From assembly GCA_963773665.1 (NCBI GenBank), contig CAVZBZ010000005.1, positions 1-13,271 of the forward strand: a stretch of DNA of 13,271 nucleotides, read 5' to 3'. Both the position numbers and the translations under genes were made by a program. Numbering within the stretch: the first letter of the stretch is position 1; each line of letters begins with the position of its first letter. Below, piece after piece: positions 6,838 to 13,271 of this stretch. The notes below the pieces were generated by a model, which worked only from the letters and a program-made list of their open reading frames with translations, ran no database searches and was not told the origin of the DNA. The DNA is from DATJLY01 sp963773665. Its GTDB lineage: Bacteria; Pseudomonadota; Alphaproteobacteria; ATCC43930; CGMCC-115725.

Positions 6838-7287
6838 ATGCACCCCACGCCGAAGCCGGCGCGGTGGAGCGGATTCCTGAGCATCGATACACTGCCATCG
6901 CTGTTGCACATCATCGCCGAGATCGCCGGGGATGACACGGCGCTTCGCGTCGCGGAGGCGAAGGGCGGGCAGGCGGCCTACATCCCGCGGCCCGAAAATC
7001 TCGACGCGGATCATTGGCTCGCAGAGATAGCCGGGATCGGCAAGGCGCGCGAGATCGCGGCGCAGCTCGGCGGCCGATCCCACGTCGTCCCGATCGCGTC
7101 GCAGCGGCGCCGTCAGGAGGATGTCGAGAAGCTCATCGCCGAAGGGAAGAACGTCAACGAGATCGCGCATGCGCTGCGGATCGACCGGCGCACGGTGCGC
7201 CGGCACCTTGCGCTGATCGAAGAGGCGGACGCGCGCCAGGCCGCGGCCAAGCGCGCAGCGCGCAAGGCGCGGAGGCGGCGCGCATGA
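6838..7287 (+). CDS. Mor-family transcription activator, paralog 2
   Basis: The 149-aa protein has the same layout as its neighbours. The Mor core runs from LPSLLHIIAEIAGDDTAL to AYIPRPENLDADHWLAEIAG and AREIAAQLGGRS, and the HTH is at about residues 96-124 (VEKLIAEGKNVNEIAHAL, then RIDRRTVRRHL). The C-terminal 25 residues are very basic. It begins the block after the switch region, in the position where Mu places its late activator C, a Mor relative. It could therefore be the C equivalent. The ribosome site is weak. The stop overlaps paralog 3 by ATGA. Confidence 0.85.
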   Translation: MHPTPKPARWSGFLSIDTLPSLLHIIAEIAGDDTALRVAEAKGGQAAYIPRPENLDADHWLAEIAGIGKAREIAAQLGGRSHVVPIASQRRRQEDVEKLIAEGKNVNEIAHALRIDRRTVRRHLALIEEADARQAAAKRAARKARRRRA

Positions 7288-7730
7288 CCAAGCGCCGCGA
7301 GCTTCAACCGAGCGACCTTCCCGAGCCGCTGCGCCAGATCGCGGAAATAGCCGGCATCGAGGCGGCGATGCGGGTCGGGCGTTTCTTCAGCGGCAGGCCG
7401 CTGCTCATCCCGCGCGTCGTGACGCGCGACCATACGCTCGCGCAGCTCGTCGGACCCGACAACGCGTCGCGGATCGCGTCGCATCTTGGCGGCGCTGGCT
7501 ACGACGTGCCGGCGGTGAGAGCCCTTACGGAGAGCTGGTTCGTGCGCAGTCTGCTCGACAAAGGCAAGACGGTCGCGGCCATCGTAAACGCGCTCGGATT
7601 GAAACGCCGCCGCGTGCTGTGGTTGCTCTTCACCTACGACGGGCCGGGCAGTCATCACATCACGCGAGCGGCAGCGCGCCGGCGCGTGCGCGCGCAGACG
7701 AGCGCCGAAGAGGGGCAAGCCAATGGCTGA
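7284..7730 (+). CDS. Mor-family transcription activator, paralog 3
   Basis: The 148-aa protein starts by ATGA overlap with paralog 2. The Mor core is PLRQIAEIAGIEAAMRVG, then LLIPRVVTRDHTLAQLVG and ASRIASHLGG. The HTH region (residues 86-116, LLDKGKTVAAIVNALGLKRR, then RVLWLL) is less polar than in the other copies, with a hydrophobic end where the recognition helix should be, so DNA binding may be changed. It may act as a partner of the other two copies or as a diverged activator. The last 8 bases overlap the start of the tape-measure gene at 7723. Confidence 0.8.
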   Translation: MTKRRELQPSDLPEPLRQIAEIAGIEAAMRVGRFFSGRPLLIPRVVTRDHTLAQLVGPDNASRIASHLGGAGYDVPAVRALTESWFVRSLLDKGKTVAAIVNALGLKRRRVLWLLFTYDGPGSHHITRAAARRRVRAQTSAEEGQANG

Positions 7731-9779
7731 GGATCGCATCGACATCAAAGTTCGGCGCGCAGATCGGCGAGCTGACCGCCGGCGTCGATGCGGTGCGAGC
7801 GAAGATCGAGGGCATCACCGGCCCGGTCGATGCGCTGGCCGGGAGCATCGGGAATCTCGGCGAGGCGTTCATCGCCGCGTTCGCCGTGGACCGCTTCGTC
7901 GAATTCACGGCGCACATGGCCGAGCTCGGCGCCACATCGCTGCATCTGTCCGAGCAGCTCGGCCTTTCGGTCGAGGAAGTGGGCGCCTTCGCTTACGCAG
8001 CGGAGCTCGTGGGCCTGCCGCTCGGCGCGGCCGGAACCGCCCTGGAGCGCTTCGAGCGCAACATGGCGCAGGCGGCCTCGGGCGCGGCAGGCCCGGCAAA
8101 GGCGGCATTCGCGGCGCTCGGCATCGCGGTCACGGACGCGTCCGGGCATTTGCGCACGCTCGACCAGGTGCTGCCCGAGATCGCGGAGAAATTCGCGGCG
8201 ACGCGCGACGGGCCGGAGAAGACGGCGATCGCCATCGCCCTCTTCGGGCGCGCCGGCGCCGAGATGATCCCCGTCCTCGACGAGGGCGCGGCGGGATTGG
8301 CGACTCTCGCCTCCGCCGCGCGCGAGGCGGGCGCGCCGACCGCGGAGATGGCCGCGCAGGCGGAAGCAGTGTCGCGCGCGTTGAAGGACGCGGACGGCGG
8401 CTACGACCGGGCTGATGCAATCGGCCTTCGCGAGCATGGCATCGCTCGTCGAGGACGCCGCCCGCGCCTGGACGGGCCTGGCAGAGGCGATTACGCGCGC
8501 GCTCAACGTCACCGACCAGGCGAAGCTCGACAATTTTACCTCGAAGCTGCTCAACATGCAGGAGCAGCTCGCGGCCATGGACAAGCCCGGCGCAATGGCT
8601 TCGTTCGACAAATGGCTGTCGCCCGAGGCGTGGGACAAGCGGCGCCGCGACCTGGAGCGCGGCATCGCCGAGCTGCAGCCGAAGATCGCCGAGCTGCAGC
8701 AGAAGATCGCGGGCGCGTCGAACCCGGCGGCTTCGGCGAAGCCGGCGCTGCCGACCTTGCAGCTCGGCCCCGGCGGCGCGGGCGGCGCGGGCGCCGACAC
8801 TTCCGGCGTGGCCGAGGCGCGCGACCTGGAGCGCGAGCTCAACGAGGAGCTGCGCGCCCAGGTCGAGCTGATCCAGAGCGCCGCGGGCGTGTCGGATGCC
8901 TATTACGCGCGCCTCGCCGCCGATGCGCGCCTCGCGCTGACGCAGGGCAAGATCACGCTCGAGCCAGGAGCTGGCGACGCTGCGCGCGCTCGAGGACGAG
9001 AAATACGGGCGCCGGCTCAAGGCGGCGCTCGACGACGAGGAGATGCTCTACGGCCAGGACGAGACGCAATATGCGCGGCTCGAGGACCGCAAGAAAGCGG
9101 TTGACGCAGCAGCACCTCGCCGCGATCGACGCGCTGGAAGAACAGCAGGCGCAGAAGGAGGACGAGCGCAACCAACAGCTCGCGCGCTCGTTCCAGCAGA
9201 TTTTCGCCGAGCCGGTGACGCGCGCCTTCGACGCCGAGGTGCAGGGCATATTGCAGGGCACCGAGACGATCGGCCAGGTCACGGCGAAAGTGTTCAGCGA
9301 CATGGCCGTCTCGTTCATCGAGGCGGTGCTGAAGATGATCGCGCAGTGGCTCGCCTTCGAGGCGGTGACGGCTTCCTTCGGCGGCGGCGCCGCCTCCATG
9401 CTCGGCATGTCGGCCGGCCCCTTGGGCATGCTCGGCGGATTGTTCGGCGGCGGCGGCGGCGCCGCCGGGGTCGCAAGCGACATCATGATGATCGCGCCGA
9501 TGGCGACGGGCGCCGTCGATATCCCTGCGACCGGCATGTCGCTCGTCCATGAGGGCGAGATGATGATCCCGGCCGACTTCGCCTCTGGCCTGCGCTCCGG
9601 TCAGCTGACGCTCGGCGCCGGCGGCAGCGGCGGAACTCACGGTCAATCTCGCGCCGCAAGTGAACGCGATGGACGCGCGCTCGGTGATCCAGGGCGTGAT
9701 CAACAACCAGACGGTGATGCGGAGCCTCGCCACCGCGCTCGCGCGCTATATGCCGATGAATCCGTCAGTCCAGTTTTAG
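7723..9779 (+). pseudogene. Tail tape measure protein, broken by five +1 shifts
   Basis: Reading across three frames restores a tape-measure protein of about 683 aa. It begins MAEDRIDIK-FGAQIGELTAGVD, passes a helical N-terminal region and a Gln/Glu-rich coiled coil, then a Gly-rich hydrophobic stretch. The typical C-terminal end is GEMMIPADFASGLR and ends NNQTVMRSLATALARYMPMN then PSVQF, stopping at 9777-9779. One extra base is present near 7747-7750 (AAAG), 8392-8404, 8964-8965 (CC), 9099-9100 (GG) and 9634-9635 (AA). Removing five bases gives exactly 684 codons. Each extra base can be read as a duplication in a 2-3 base run. As written the gene cannot make the full protein. The family sets tail length in contractile and non-contractile phages, but no other tail gene is present. 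Confidence 0.8.
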
Positions 9780-9781
9780 CC

Positions 9782-10183
9782 ATGGCCACAACCATCAAAT
9801 TTCCGGGTGACGAAGAGCGGTTCTGGAAGGCAATTACAGAGGGCGCGCGGCTCTTCTGTCTGCGGGCAATCGGGACGAGCGGCGGGATCGAGTGGGCTAT
9901 AGAGCGTGCGCGCGAGCGTCTCCAACTGTTGGGCTTCCGCTTCAACATCGAAATCTCGGTGTCCGCGGACGATTTGGCAACGCCCGAGGCCCTCGCGCAG
10001 TTTCTTCAAAGCACCGTTCAGCGAGTGTGCAATCCTTTGCTGATGGCACTGACCCATGCCGAGCTGGAGCTTTTCAACGCACTGTCGGATCGCCACCCGC
10101 GCCCTGAGGCAGATGATACAGCGCCACGGCTCACGGTGATCGATGGTGACAAGACGAAAGACGATGATCCGGCAGGGACATGA
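9782..10183 (+). CDS. Hypothetical protein, 133 aa
   Basis: The ATG lies two bases after the tape-measure stop, and its own stop overlaps the next gene (ATGA at 10180-10183). The sequence is mixed alpha/beta: FPGDEERFWKAITEGARLF, a helix with WAIERARERLQLLG, the strand FRFNIEISV, a helical middle and an acidic tail (DGDKTKDDDPAGT). No signal, membrane segment or known motif is seen. In tailed phages small tail genes commonly follow the tape measure, but I cannot match this one. The frame is intact, unlike the gene before it. Confidence 0.65.
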   Translation: MATTIKFPGDEERFWKAITEGARLFCLRAIGTSGGIEWAIERARERLQLLGFRFNIEISVSADDLATPEALAQFLQSTVQRVCNPLLMALTHAELELFNALSDRHPRPEADDTAPRLTVIDGDKTKDDDPAGT

Positions 10184-11187
10184 GGGCGAGTCCGATGAAA
10201 AGATCAGCAAAGGCCGCCGTCACGCACGTTATCAATGCGAGCCAGCGCGGCGGCGCCATGCCGCGCGACCCGGGGTGGACGCCGCACGCGGTCGAGGCCC
10301 GCATCGCTCGCGCGCGGCAGGCGCTCGCCGGACAGCGGCCGGCTGCCATGGTAGAGGCGGACGCGCACAACCGCCTTGCTGCGCTGCTTCGCGAGTTTGC
10401 GGTTCTCACCGCGCGGAAGCATGCGCTGTACCGGCGCCAGGCCGCGGCGGACGCGCCGATCGCCAGGCTCACGGCGGCGCGAAGCGACACCGAGCAGAAG
10501 AACACCAGCGCCCGCGCCGAGCTGGCACGCCTCGATGACGAAGAGCGCGAGGCGTTCGAGCGTTGGAGCGATACCTCCTTCGGCGCGCCGCCGGCGCAGC
10601 GCACGCGCGAGCGCCACTCTCTTGAGGCAAAGATCAAGTCCGGCCAGCGCGACCTTGCGCGCATCGGTGCAGCGCTTCAGAAGAAGCGCGATGCGCTGGC
10701 ACCCATCATCGCCGAGAACCAGGCGCTCGGCCGACAGGCTGAGCGGCTCGTCGTCGCCATCCTCTACGAAGAGGCCGAGCTGCTCGGCCATCGCTATGCC
10801 GCGGCACTGTCCGAGATCGGCGCCCTCTCCGGGGAGCTTCACGGCCTCAACCTCGCCTTGAAAGCGTTCGGGCGCTCGGCCTCGGGGCCATACCCGACGC
10901 GCGGCCCCATGGGCACGATCACGCCGCCCGCGATCTCGGCCGCCAACGACATGCCGATCTTCGAGCGCCGCCTTGCCGCACCGGGATTCTGGCTCGCGGC
11001 GCATCGCTACCAAAATTTGCTGGCGGTCGCGACTGTGGCGGACATCCGCGCCGCGTCCAAGCGCTGGGCGCGATACACCATGGCATTGCTCGGCAGTGGA
11101 TCGCTTGAATCGGAAGAAGAGGCGGCCGAGCGGGCGCGCCTCATTTCCGAGAACGCCGAGCTGCGCGGCCAGCTCGCCGACGCCTAG
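10180..11187 (+). CDS. Coiled-coil protein, 335 aa, unknown function
   Basis: The start overlaps the preceding stop. Later in-frame starts at 10195 and 10258 are possible. Long charged helices with heptad-like spacing fill residues 35-210 (for example AAMVEADAHNRLAALLREFA and REREAFERW-type segments), and another acidic helix ends the protein (SEEEAAERARLISENAELRG). A more globular segment (FERRLAAPGFWLAAHRYQNL) lies in between. This may be structural or a scaffold, but no family is recognised. The 142-bp segment 10321-10462 is repeated at 12606-12747 with 10 differences. Confidence 0.7.
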   Translation: MRASPMKRSAKAAVTHVINASQRGGAMPRDPGWTPHAVEARIARARQALAGQRPAAMVEADAHNRLAALLREFAVLTARKHALYRRQAAADAPIARLTAARSDTEQKNTSARAELARLDDEEREAFERWSDTSFGAPPAQRTRERHSLEAKIKSGQRDLARIGAALQKKRDALAPIIAENQALGRQAERLVVAILYEEAELLGHRYAAALSEIGALSGELHGLNLALKAFGRSASGPYPTRGPMGTITPPAISAANDMPIFERRLAAPGFWLAAHRYQNLLAVATVADIRAASKRWARYTMALLGSGSLESEEEAAERARLISENAELRGQLADA

Positions 11188-11203
11188 AGAATGGAGCACG
11201 ACG

Positions 11204-11456
11204 ATGAAAGTCAAAATGGTTCCGACGATGCCGGTCTCCTGCCTGTGCGTCGAACGAGGTGGTTTATCAGCCGGATGGCAACGGCGACTGGCTCATCGAC
11301 GAGCGCGACGTTGAACTGGCACGCTCGTACTCGTTTCTTCTCGCGAGCGAGGCGGCTGAGGTAAAGCCGCTCAAGGATCAGCTCGCCGATCTGAAGGCGG
11401 AAAACGATCGCCTGCGGACGCAGCTTGCGGACAAGAACGGCAAAAAGCCGAAATAG
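11204..11456 (+). pseudogene. Small DG-motif protein with one +1 shift
   Basis: A start with a ribosome site (GGAG about 8 bases upstream) gives MKVKMVPTMPVSCLCVER in one frame. The homologous continuation VVYQPDGNGDWLIDERDVEL lies one frame over, from 11259. Dropping one G at 11258-11259 gives an 83-aa protein with a C-terminal coiled coil (LKDQLADLKAENDRLRTQL). The restored protein matches the layout of the two small proteins at 11534 and 11786 (basic start, Y..D.DG.(Y/W).I...DV). A separate GTG start at 11259 could still yield the second part. The shift may be real decay or a sequence error. Confidence 0.6.
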
Positions 11457-11465
11457 GTTGGAGCG

Positions 11466-11486
11466 CCGGCGCCTGTGAAGCGCCGG
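11466..11486. other. Hairpin CCGGCGC/GCGCCGG between small genes
   Basis: A perfect 7-bp GC stem (11466-11472 with 11480-11486) closes a 7-base loop just after the stop at 11456. A further GCGCCGG at 11494-11500 could pair instead of the nearer arm. No T-run follows, so a strong intrinsic terminator is not supported. It may be a transcript processing or stability element. Confidence 0.35.
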
Positions 11487-11533
11487 GGAGGAAGCGCCGG
11501 GCGGAGACTTGTCTCAACTCTTGAGGTATCACC

Positions 11534-11710
11534 ATGACCACGAAGATGGTTCCGAAGCACCGCAACGACAATCTCCAGACGGTCCACAATCCCGCCACGG
11601 GTAAGGACTACACGCGCGGCGACGACGGCGCATTCGATATCGACGACGGCGACGTGGAGGACGTGAAGAGCCAGCACGGCCTGGTCGAGAAAAACCAGCA
11701 GCAGAAGTGA
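11534..11710 (+). CDS. Small DG-motif protein, 58 aa (paralog of neighbours)
   Basis: The ATG follows a ribosome site (GAGG, 8-9 bases upstream). The core DYTRGDDGAFDIDDGDVEDV and SQHGL parallels YTVDNDGEYDINSADVPDM and KHGL in the next small protein. Many phages carry short proteins with a Y..D.DG..D.....V..L..HG pattern near structural genes. Their function is mostly unknown. It is intact, hydrophilic and has no signal peptide. Confidence 0.65.
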   Translation: MTTKMVPKHRNDNLQTVHNPATGKDYTRGDDGAFDIDDGDVEDVKSQHGLVEKNQQQK

Positions 11711-11713
11711 CGC

Positions 11714-11753
11714 CCGCCGCCGAGCCGGCGCATGTCTCGCGCGTCGGCGGCGG
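11714..11753. other. Inverted repeat CCGCCGCCGA/TCGGCGGCGG
   Basis: A perfect 10-bp inverted repeat (11714-11723 with 11744-11753) begins four bases after a stop codon and surrounds a 20-base loop. It is strongly GC-rich and may fold in RNA, but no T-tract follows. It could end or slow transcription between the two small paralogs. Part of the match reflects simple GCC/GGC composition. Confidence 0.35.
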
Positions 11754-11785
11754 CGTCCAACCCCCGCAACAGAGGAACCTGATCC

Positions 11786-11959
11786 ATGGGAATTAAGATT
11801 GTCGCCGCCGATCCGGCGAAAGCGCCGCACGTGATCCATCACCTGGGCCGCACCTACACCGTCGACAATGACGGGGAATACGACATCAATTCGGCCGACG
11901 TGCCCGACATGCAGAAGCACGGCCTCATCAAGAAGGCACCGGCCGAGCTTAAGACGTGA
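11786..11959 (+). CDS. Small DG-motif protein, 57 aa (paralog of neighbours)
   Basis: The ATG lies after an AGAGGA ribosome site. The product MGIKIVAADPAKAPHVIHHL continues with GRTYTVDNDGEYDINSADV and MQKHGLIKK, aligning along its length with the 58-aa protein upstream. It is hydrophilic with no membrane segment. The stop overlaps the following gene by GTGA (11956-11959). The role is unknown, and the family resemblance is seen directly in the translations. Confidence 0.65.
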   Translation: MGIKIVAADPAKAPHVIHHLGRTYTVDNDGEYDINSADVPDMQKHGLIKKAPAELKT

Positions 11960-12345
11960 ATCGCGGCCCCGCGACGCCGGCCCGGCCCACCGAAGTCGCC
12001 ATCACCATTCGACGCAAGCCGTTCTTGAAATGGCGCGGCGACGTGGCGGCGCTTGCGGAGGTAGAGCGCGATCTCGCCGCACGCGCCGCGAGCGCCGCCC
12101 TTTCCATCGATGACTATGTGCGCGCCACGGTGATCGGCATCGCCGACGATGGAATGTCGGACGAAGAGGACGAGCACGCGGCACAATGCGCGGCGGCTCT
12201 GCACCTCGTGCTCTCGATCAAAAGCGGCGATGGCAAATCGTATGCCGCCTGCGTCGGGCATATCGACCTCGAATTCAATCTCGCTGTCACGCCGGACGAC
12301 GGCTTTTCGATCGCCGCCACGCTTCCTCGCCAGCTCGACGCGTGA
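11956..12345 (+). CDS. Hypothetical protein, 129 aa
   Basis: The GTG start overlaps the previous stop. The sequence has a short basic N terminus with EVAITIRRKPFLKWRGDVAA, a helical middle (EVERDLAARAASAALSIDDY), an acidic patch (GMSDEEDEHAA) and a beta-rich C terminus (AALHLVLSIKSGDGKS and IDLEFNLAVTPDDGFSIAAT). No known motif, signal peptide or membrane segment is evident. The coupled start and clean frame argue that it is a real gene of the late segment. Confidence 0.6.
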   Translation: MNRGPATPARPTEVAITIRRKPFLKWRGDVAALAEVERDLAARAASAALSIDDYVRATVIGIADDGMSDEEDEHAAQCAAALHLVLSIKSGDGKSYAACVGHIDLEFNLAVTPDDGFSIAATLPRQLDA

Positions 12346-12360
12346 GGGAGGCGATCGGTT

Positions 12361-12636
12361 ATGGCTGAATCCGGAACACACCGCCTCGCGCGCGCCACGC
12401 TTGGGCTGATATACGAAGCGGCTCAAAGGACGCCGCATGCGTCGCCGCCGCCTTCGAAGGAGTACCTGCTCTCGCTGTCGAAGCGCGAAATCACCCGTCT
12501 CGCCGCCATCGGAGAGACCGCGCGCCTGCTCAAAATCGCGAAAAACCGAGCGCGGCGCTCGGCAGAGACCGCGCGCCTGCTCAAAAGCGCGGAAAACCGA
12601 GTGCGGCGCTCGCCGGACAGCGGCTGGGTGCCATAG
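12361..12636 (+). CDS. Hypothetical 91-aa protein with internal repeat
   Basis: A ribosome site (GGGAGG) precedes the ATG by about 10 bases. The first 50 residues look ordinary (SGTHRLARATLGLIYEAAQR, SLSKREITRLAAIG). The rest is two copies of a 17-residue unit, ETARLLKIAKNRARRSA and ETARLLKSAENRVRRSP, encoded by a 51-bp tandem DNA repeat. The last codons run into the duplicated piece of the coiled-coil gene in a different frame, where a stop is met. The C terminus therefore probably comes from rearrangement, and the gene may be a remnant. No function is assigned. Confidence 0.45.
   Translation: MAESGTHRLARATLGLIYEAAQRTPHASPPPSKEYLLSLSKREITRLAAIGETARLLKIAKNRARRSAETARLLKSAENRVRRSPDSGWVP
12514..12615 (+). 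repeat. 51-bp tandem repeat, two copies
   Basis: Units at 12514-12564 and 12565-12615 begin GAGACCGCGCGCCTGCTCAA and differ at only a few bases. The period is a multiple of three, so the reading frame of the 91-aa ORF is kept. It abuts and slightly overlaps the duplicated segment that starts at 12606, suggesting local rearrangement. Confidence 0.75.
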
Positions 12637-12747
12637 TAGAGGCGGACGCGCACAACCGCCTCGCTGCGCTGCTTCGGGAGTTTGCGGCTCTCACCGCGCG
12701 GAAGCATGCGCTGTGCCACCGCCAGGCCGTGGCGGACGCGCCGATCG
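12606..12747 (+). repeat. 142-bp duplicated fragment of the coiled-coil gene
   Basis: This stretch matches 10321-10462 without gaps, with 10 differences by my count (about 93% identity), starting GCGCTCGCCGGACAGCGG and ending CGCCGATCG. The copy has ATA in place of the internal ATG, and the flanking sequence is unrelated. It is non-coding or a pseudogene piece between the 91-aa ORF and the DUF4236 gene. Confidence 0.8.
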
Positions 12748-12811
12748 TCTCTTTAACTCGGGCGAATAGTGTGGTTGAACGTGCGACGTTGGCCGCTCGT
12801 GGAGGACTTTC

Positions 12812-13114
12812 ATGGGCTTCCGGTTTCGCCGTCGGCTTCGGATCGCCAAAGGGCTTTACCTCAACGTGTCGAAGACCGGCACGTCCGTATCCATCGGCCG
12901 ACGCGGCGCAACGCTCAACCTGTCGGAGCACGGCACGCGAACCACGGTCGGCCTGCCCGGCAGCGGCCTGTCCTACCGCTCCCGCACGCGACCCTGGCGC
13001 TCGGCCAACGATGGGACCGCTGGCGCGACCCGGCCCAAAGCCGGGAATGTCGTCGTGGGCTTGCTCATCATCGGCGCCCTGGCCGTAGCCATCATCGCCG
13101 CCCTCGCACGATGA
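12812..13114 (+). CDS. DUF4236 domain protein with C-terminal membrane helix
   Basis: The start follows a strong GGAGG six bases upstream. The 100-aa product opens with the DUF4236 signature: GFRFRRRLRIAKGLYLNVSK, TGTSVSIGRRGATLNLS, and GTRTTVGLPGSGLSYR (residues 2-58). A linker follows, then a hydrophobic helix near residues 79-98 (VVVGLLIIGALAVAIIAAL). The domain is widespread in bacteria and phage-linked loci, and its function is not known. It is the last gene before the right end, the position where mobile elements often keep cargo or accessory genes. The frame is intact. Confidence 0.85.
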   Translation: MGFRFRRRLRIAKGLYLNVSKTGTSVSIGRRGATLNLSEHGTRTTVGLPGSGLSYRSRTRPWRSANDGTAGATRPKAGNVVVGLLIIGALAVAIIAALAR

Positions 13115-13222
13115 CCAGCCGCGTCAATTTTAGAGTCGTTCAACGGCCTCTCAACCCGCCCTTAAATCGCCCGGCTTAGACCCTCATTCCGCCCCCAACT
13201 CACCCGCCTCGTCCCGGCACAT

Positions 13223-13269
13223 CCGGGTAAATCCCCACCCGTCCGGGTAAAATATCGATGACACGAGCA
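13223..13269 (-). repeat. Right end: MuA-type binding sites R1-R2
   Basis: R1 contains CCGGGTAAAATA (13243-13254), exact complement of the left L1 core, and ends with CA at 13268-13269. R2 contains CCGGGTAAATCC (13223-13234), a 9-of-12 match to the same core. Both are inverted relative to the left sites, as needed for paired-end transposition. Bases 13115-13222 hold no gene that I can support. Confidence 0.75.
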
Positions 13270-13271
13270 GT

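Larger units (their letters stand above)
4..13269. mobile_element. Complete compact Mu-like transposable element
   Basis: The element starts with TG (4-5) and ends with CA (13268-13269), the terminal dinucleotides of Mu-family elements. TATTTTACCCGG at 19-30 and its exact reverse complement at 13243-13254 each lie 15 bases from these termini, so the two ends align over 27 positions with 20 matches. Between them are a repressor, a MuA-type DDE transposase, a MuB-type ATPase, GemA and Mor-family activators in the order usual for Mu-like phages. At about 13.3 kb it is roughly a third of Mu's length and has no recognisable packaging, head, tail-tube, baseplate or lysis genes. The 3 left and 2 right flanking bases are too few to show a target duplication. 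The exact termini are inferred from end alignment. Confidence 0.8.

Noticed and set aside
7723..9779. Multiple programmed +1 frameshifts in the tape measure
   Set aside because: The five sites share no slippery motif, stop codon at the shift or stimulatory structure that I can see. Inactivation or sequence error is simpler.
7619..10183. One long open frame that looks like an 854-aa protein
   Set aside because: It joins the out-of-frame end of Mor paralog 3, scattered in-frame pieces of the shifted tape measure and the separate gene at 9782. It is an artefact of the +1 shifts and of stop-poor GC-rich DNA.
1..13271. tRNA or rRNA genes, or a target-site duplication
   Set aside because: No cloverleaf or rRNA-like stretch was noticed, and too little flanking DNA is present to test for a 5-bp duplication.

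Overview
The window is almost exactly one compact Mu-like (transposable-phage-type) mobile element. It begins with TG at base 4 and ends with CA at base 13269. Both ends carry inverted copies of the same motif (TATTTTACCCGG on the left, CCGGGTAAAATA on the right), each 15 bases in from its terminus. Only 2-3 flanking bases are present, so the host site and any target duplication cannot be seen. High GC, GC-rich third positions and frequent ATGA/GTGA gene overlaps suggest a high-GC alphaproteobacterial host, perhaps Hyphomicrobiales. That host call is inference.

Left region (1-1098): MuA-type end sites, then five copies of an 11-12 bp iteron in two opposed groups. Next is a leftward XRE-type repressor gene. 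A palindromic operator sits inside a candidate rightward early promoter, just upstream of the repressor start I prefer. A hairpin-forming leader precedes the transposase. I see no Ner-like gene.

Early operon (1099-6546, all rightward, mostly 4-base stop/start overlaps): DDE transposase (MuA), AAA+ target-capture ATPase (MuB, short form), a 125-aa unknown, a possible degenerate S24/LexA-fold protein, an 80-aa unknown, GemA (gp16/DUF1018), a tandem-HTH-like protein, and the first of three Mor-family activators.

Switch region (6547-6837): about 290 bases without a gene. It holds a 12-bp direct repeat with exact 20-bp spacing and a 12-bp perfect inverted repeat enclosing smaller hairpins. Two more Mor-family genes follow (6838-7730).

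Right half (7723-13114): a tail tape-measure gene broken by five separate +1 shifts, an unknown 133-aa protein, a 335-aa coiled-coil protein, three related small proteins (the first also carrying a +1 shift), a 129-aa unknown, a repeat-bearing 91-aa ORF next to a 142-bp duplicated piece of the coiled-coil gene, and a DUF4236 membrane protein just inside the right end.

I find no terminase, portal, capsid, protease, tail sheath/tube, baseplate or lysis gene. The transposition and regulation modules look intact, while the virion module is reduced to a damaged tape measure and small proteins. The element is therefore either a collapsed Mu-like prophage that may still transpose, or a distinct small Mu-type element or satellite. 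The intact ends, intact A/B genes and three Mor regulators make it more interesting than a random remnant.
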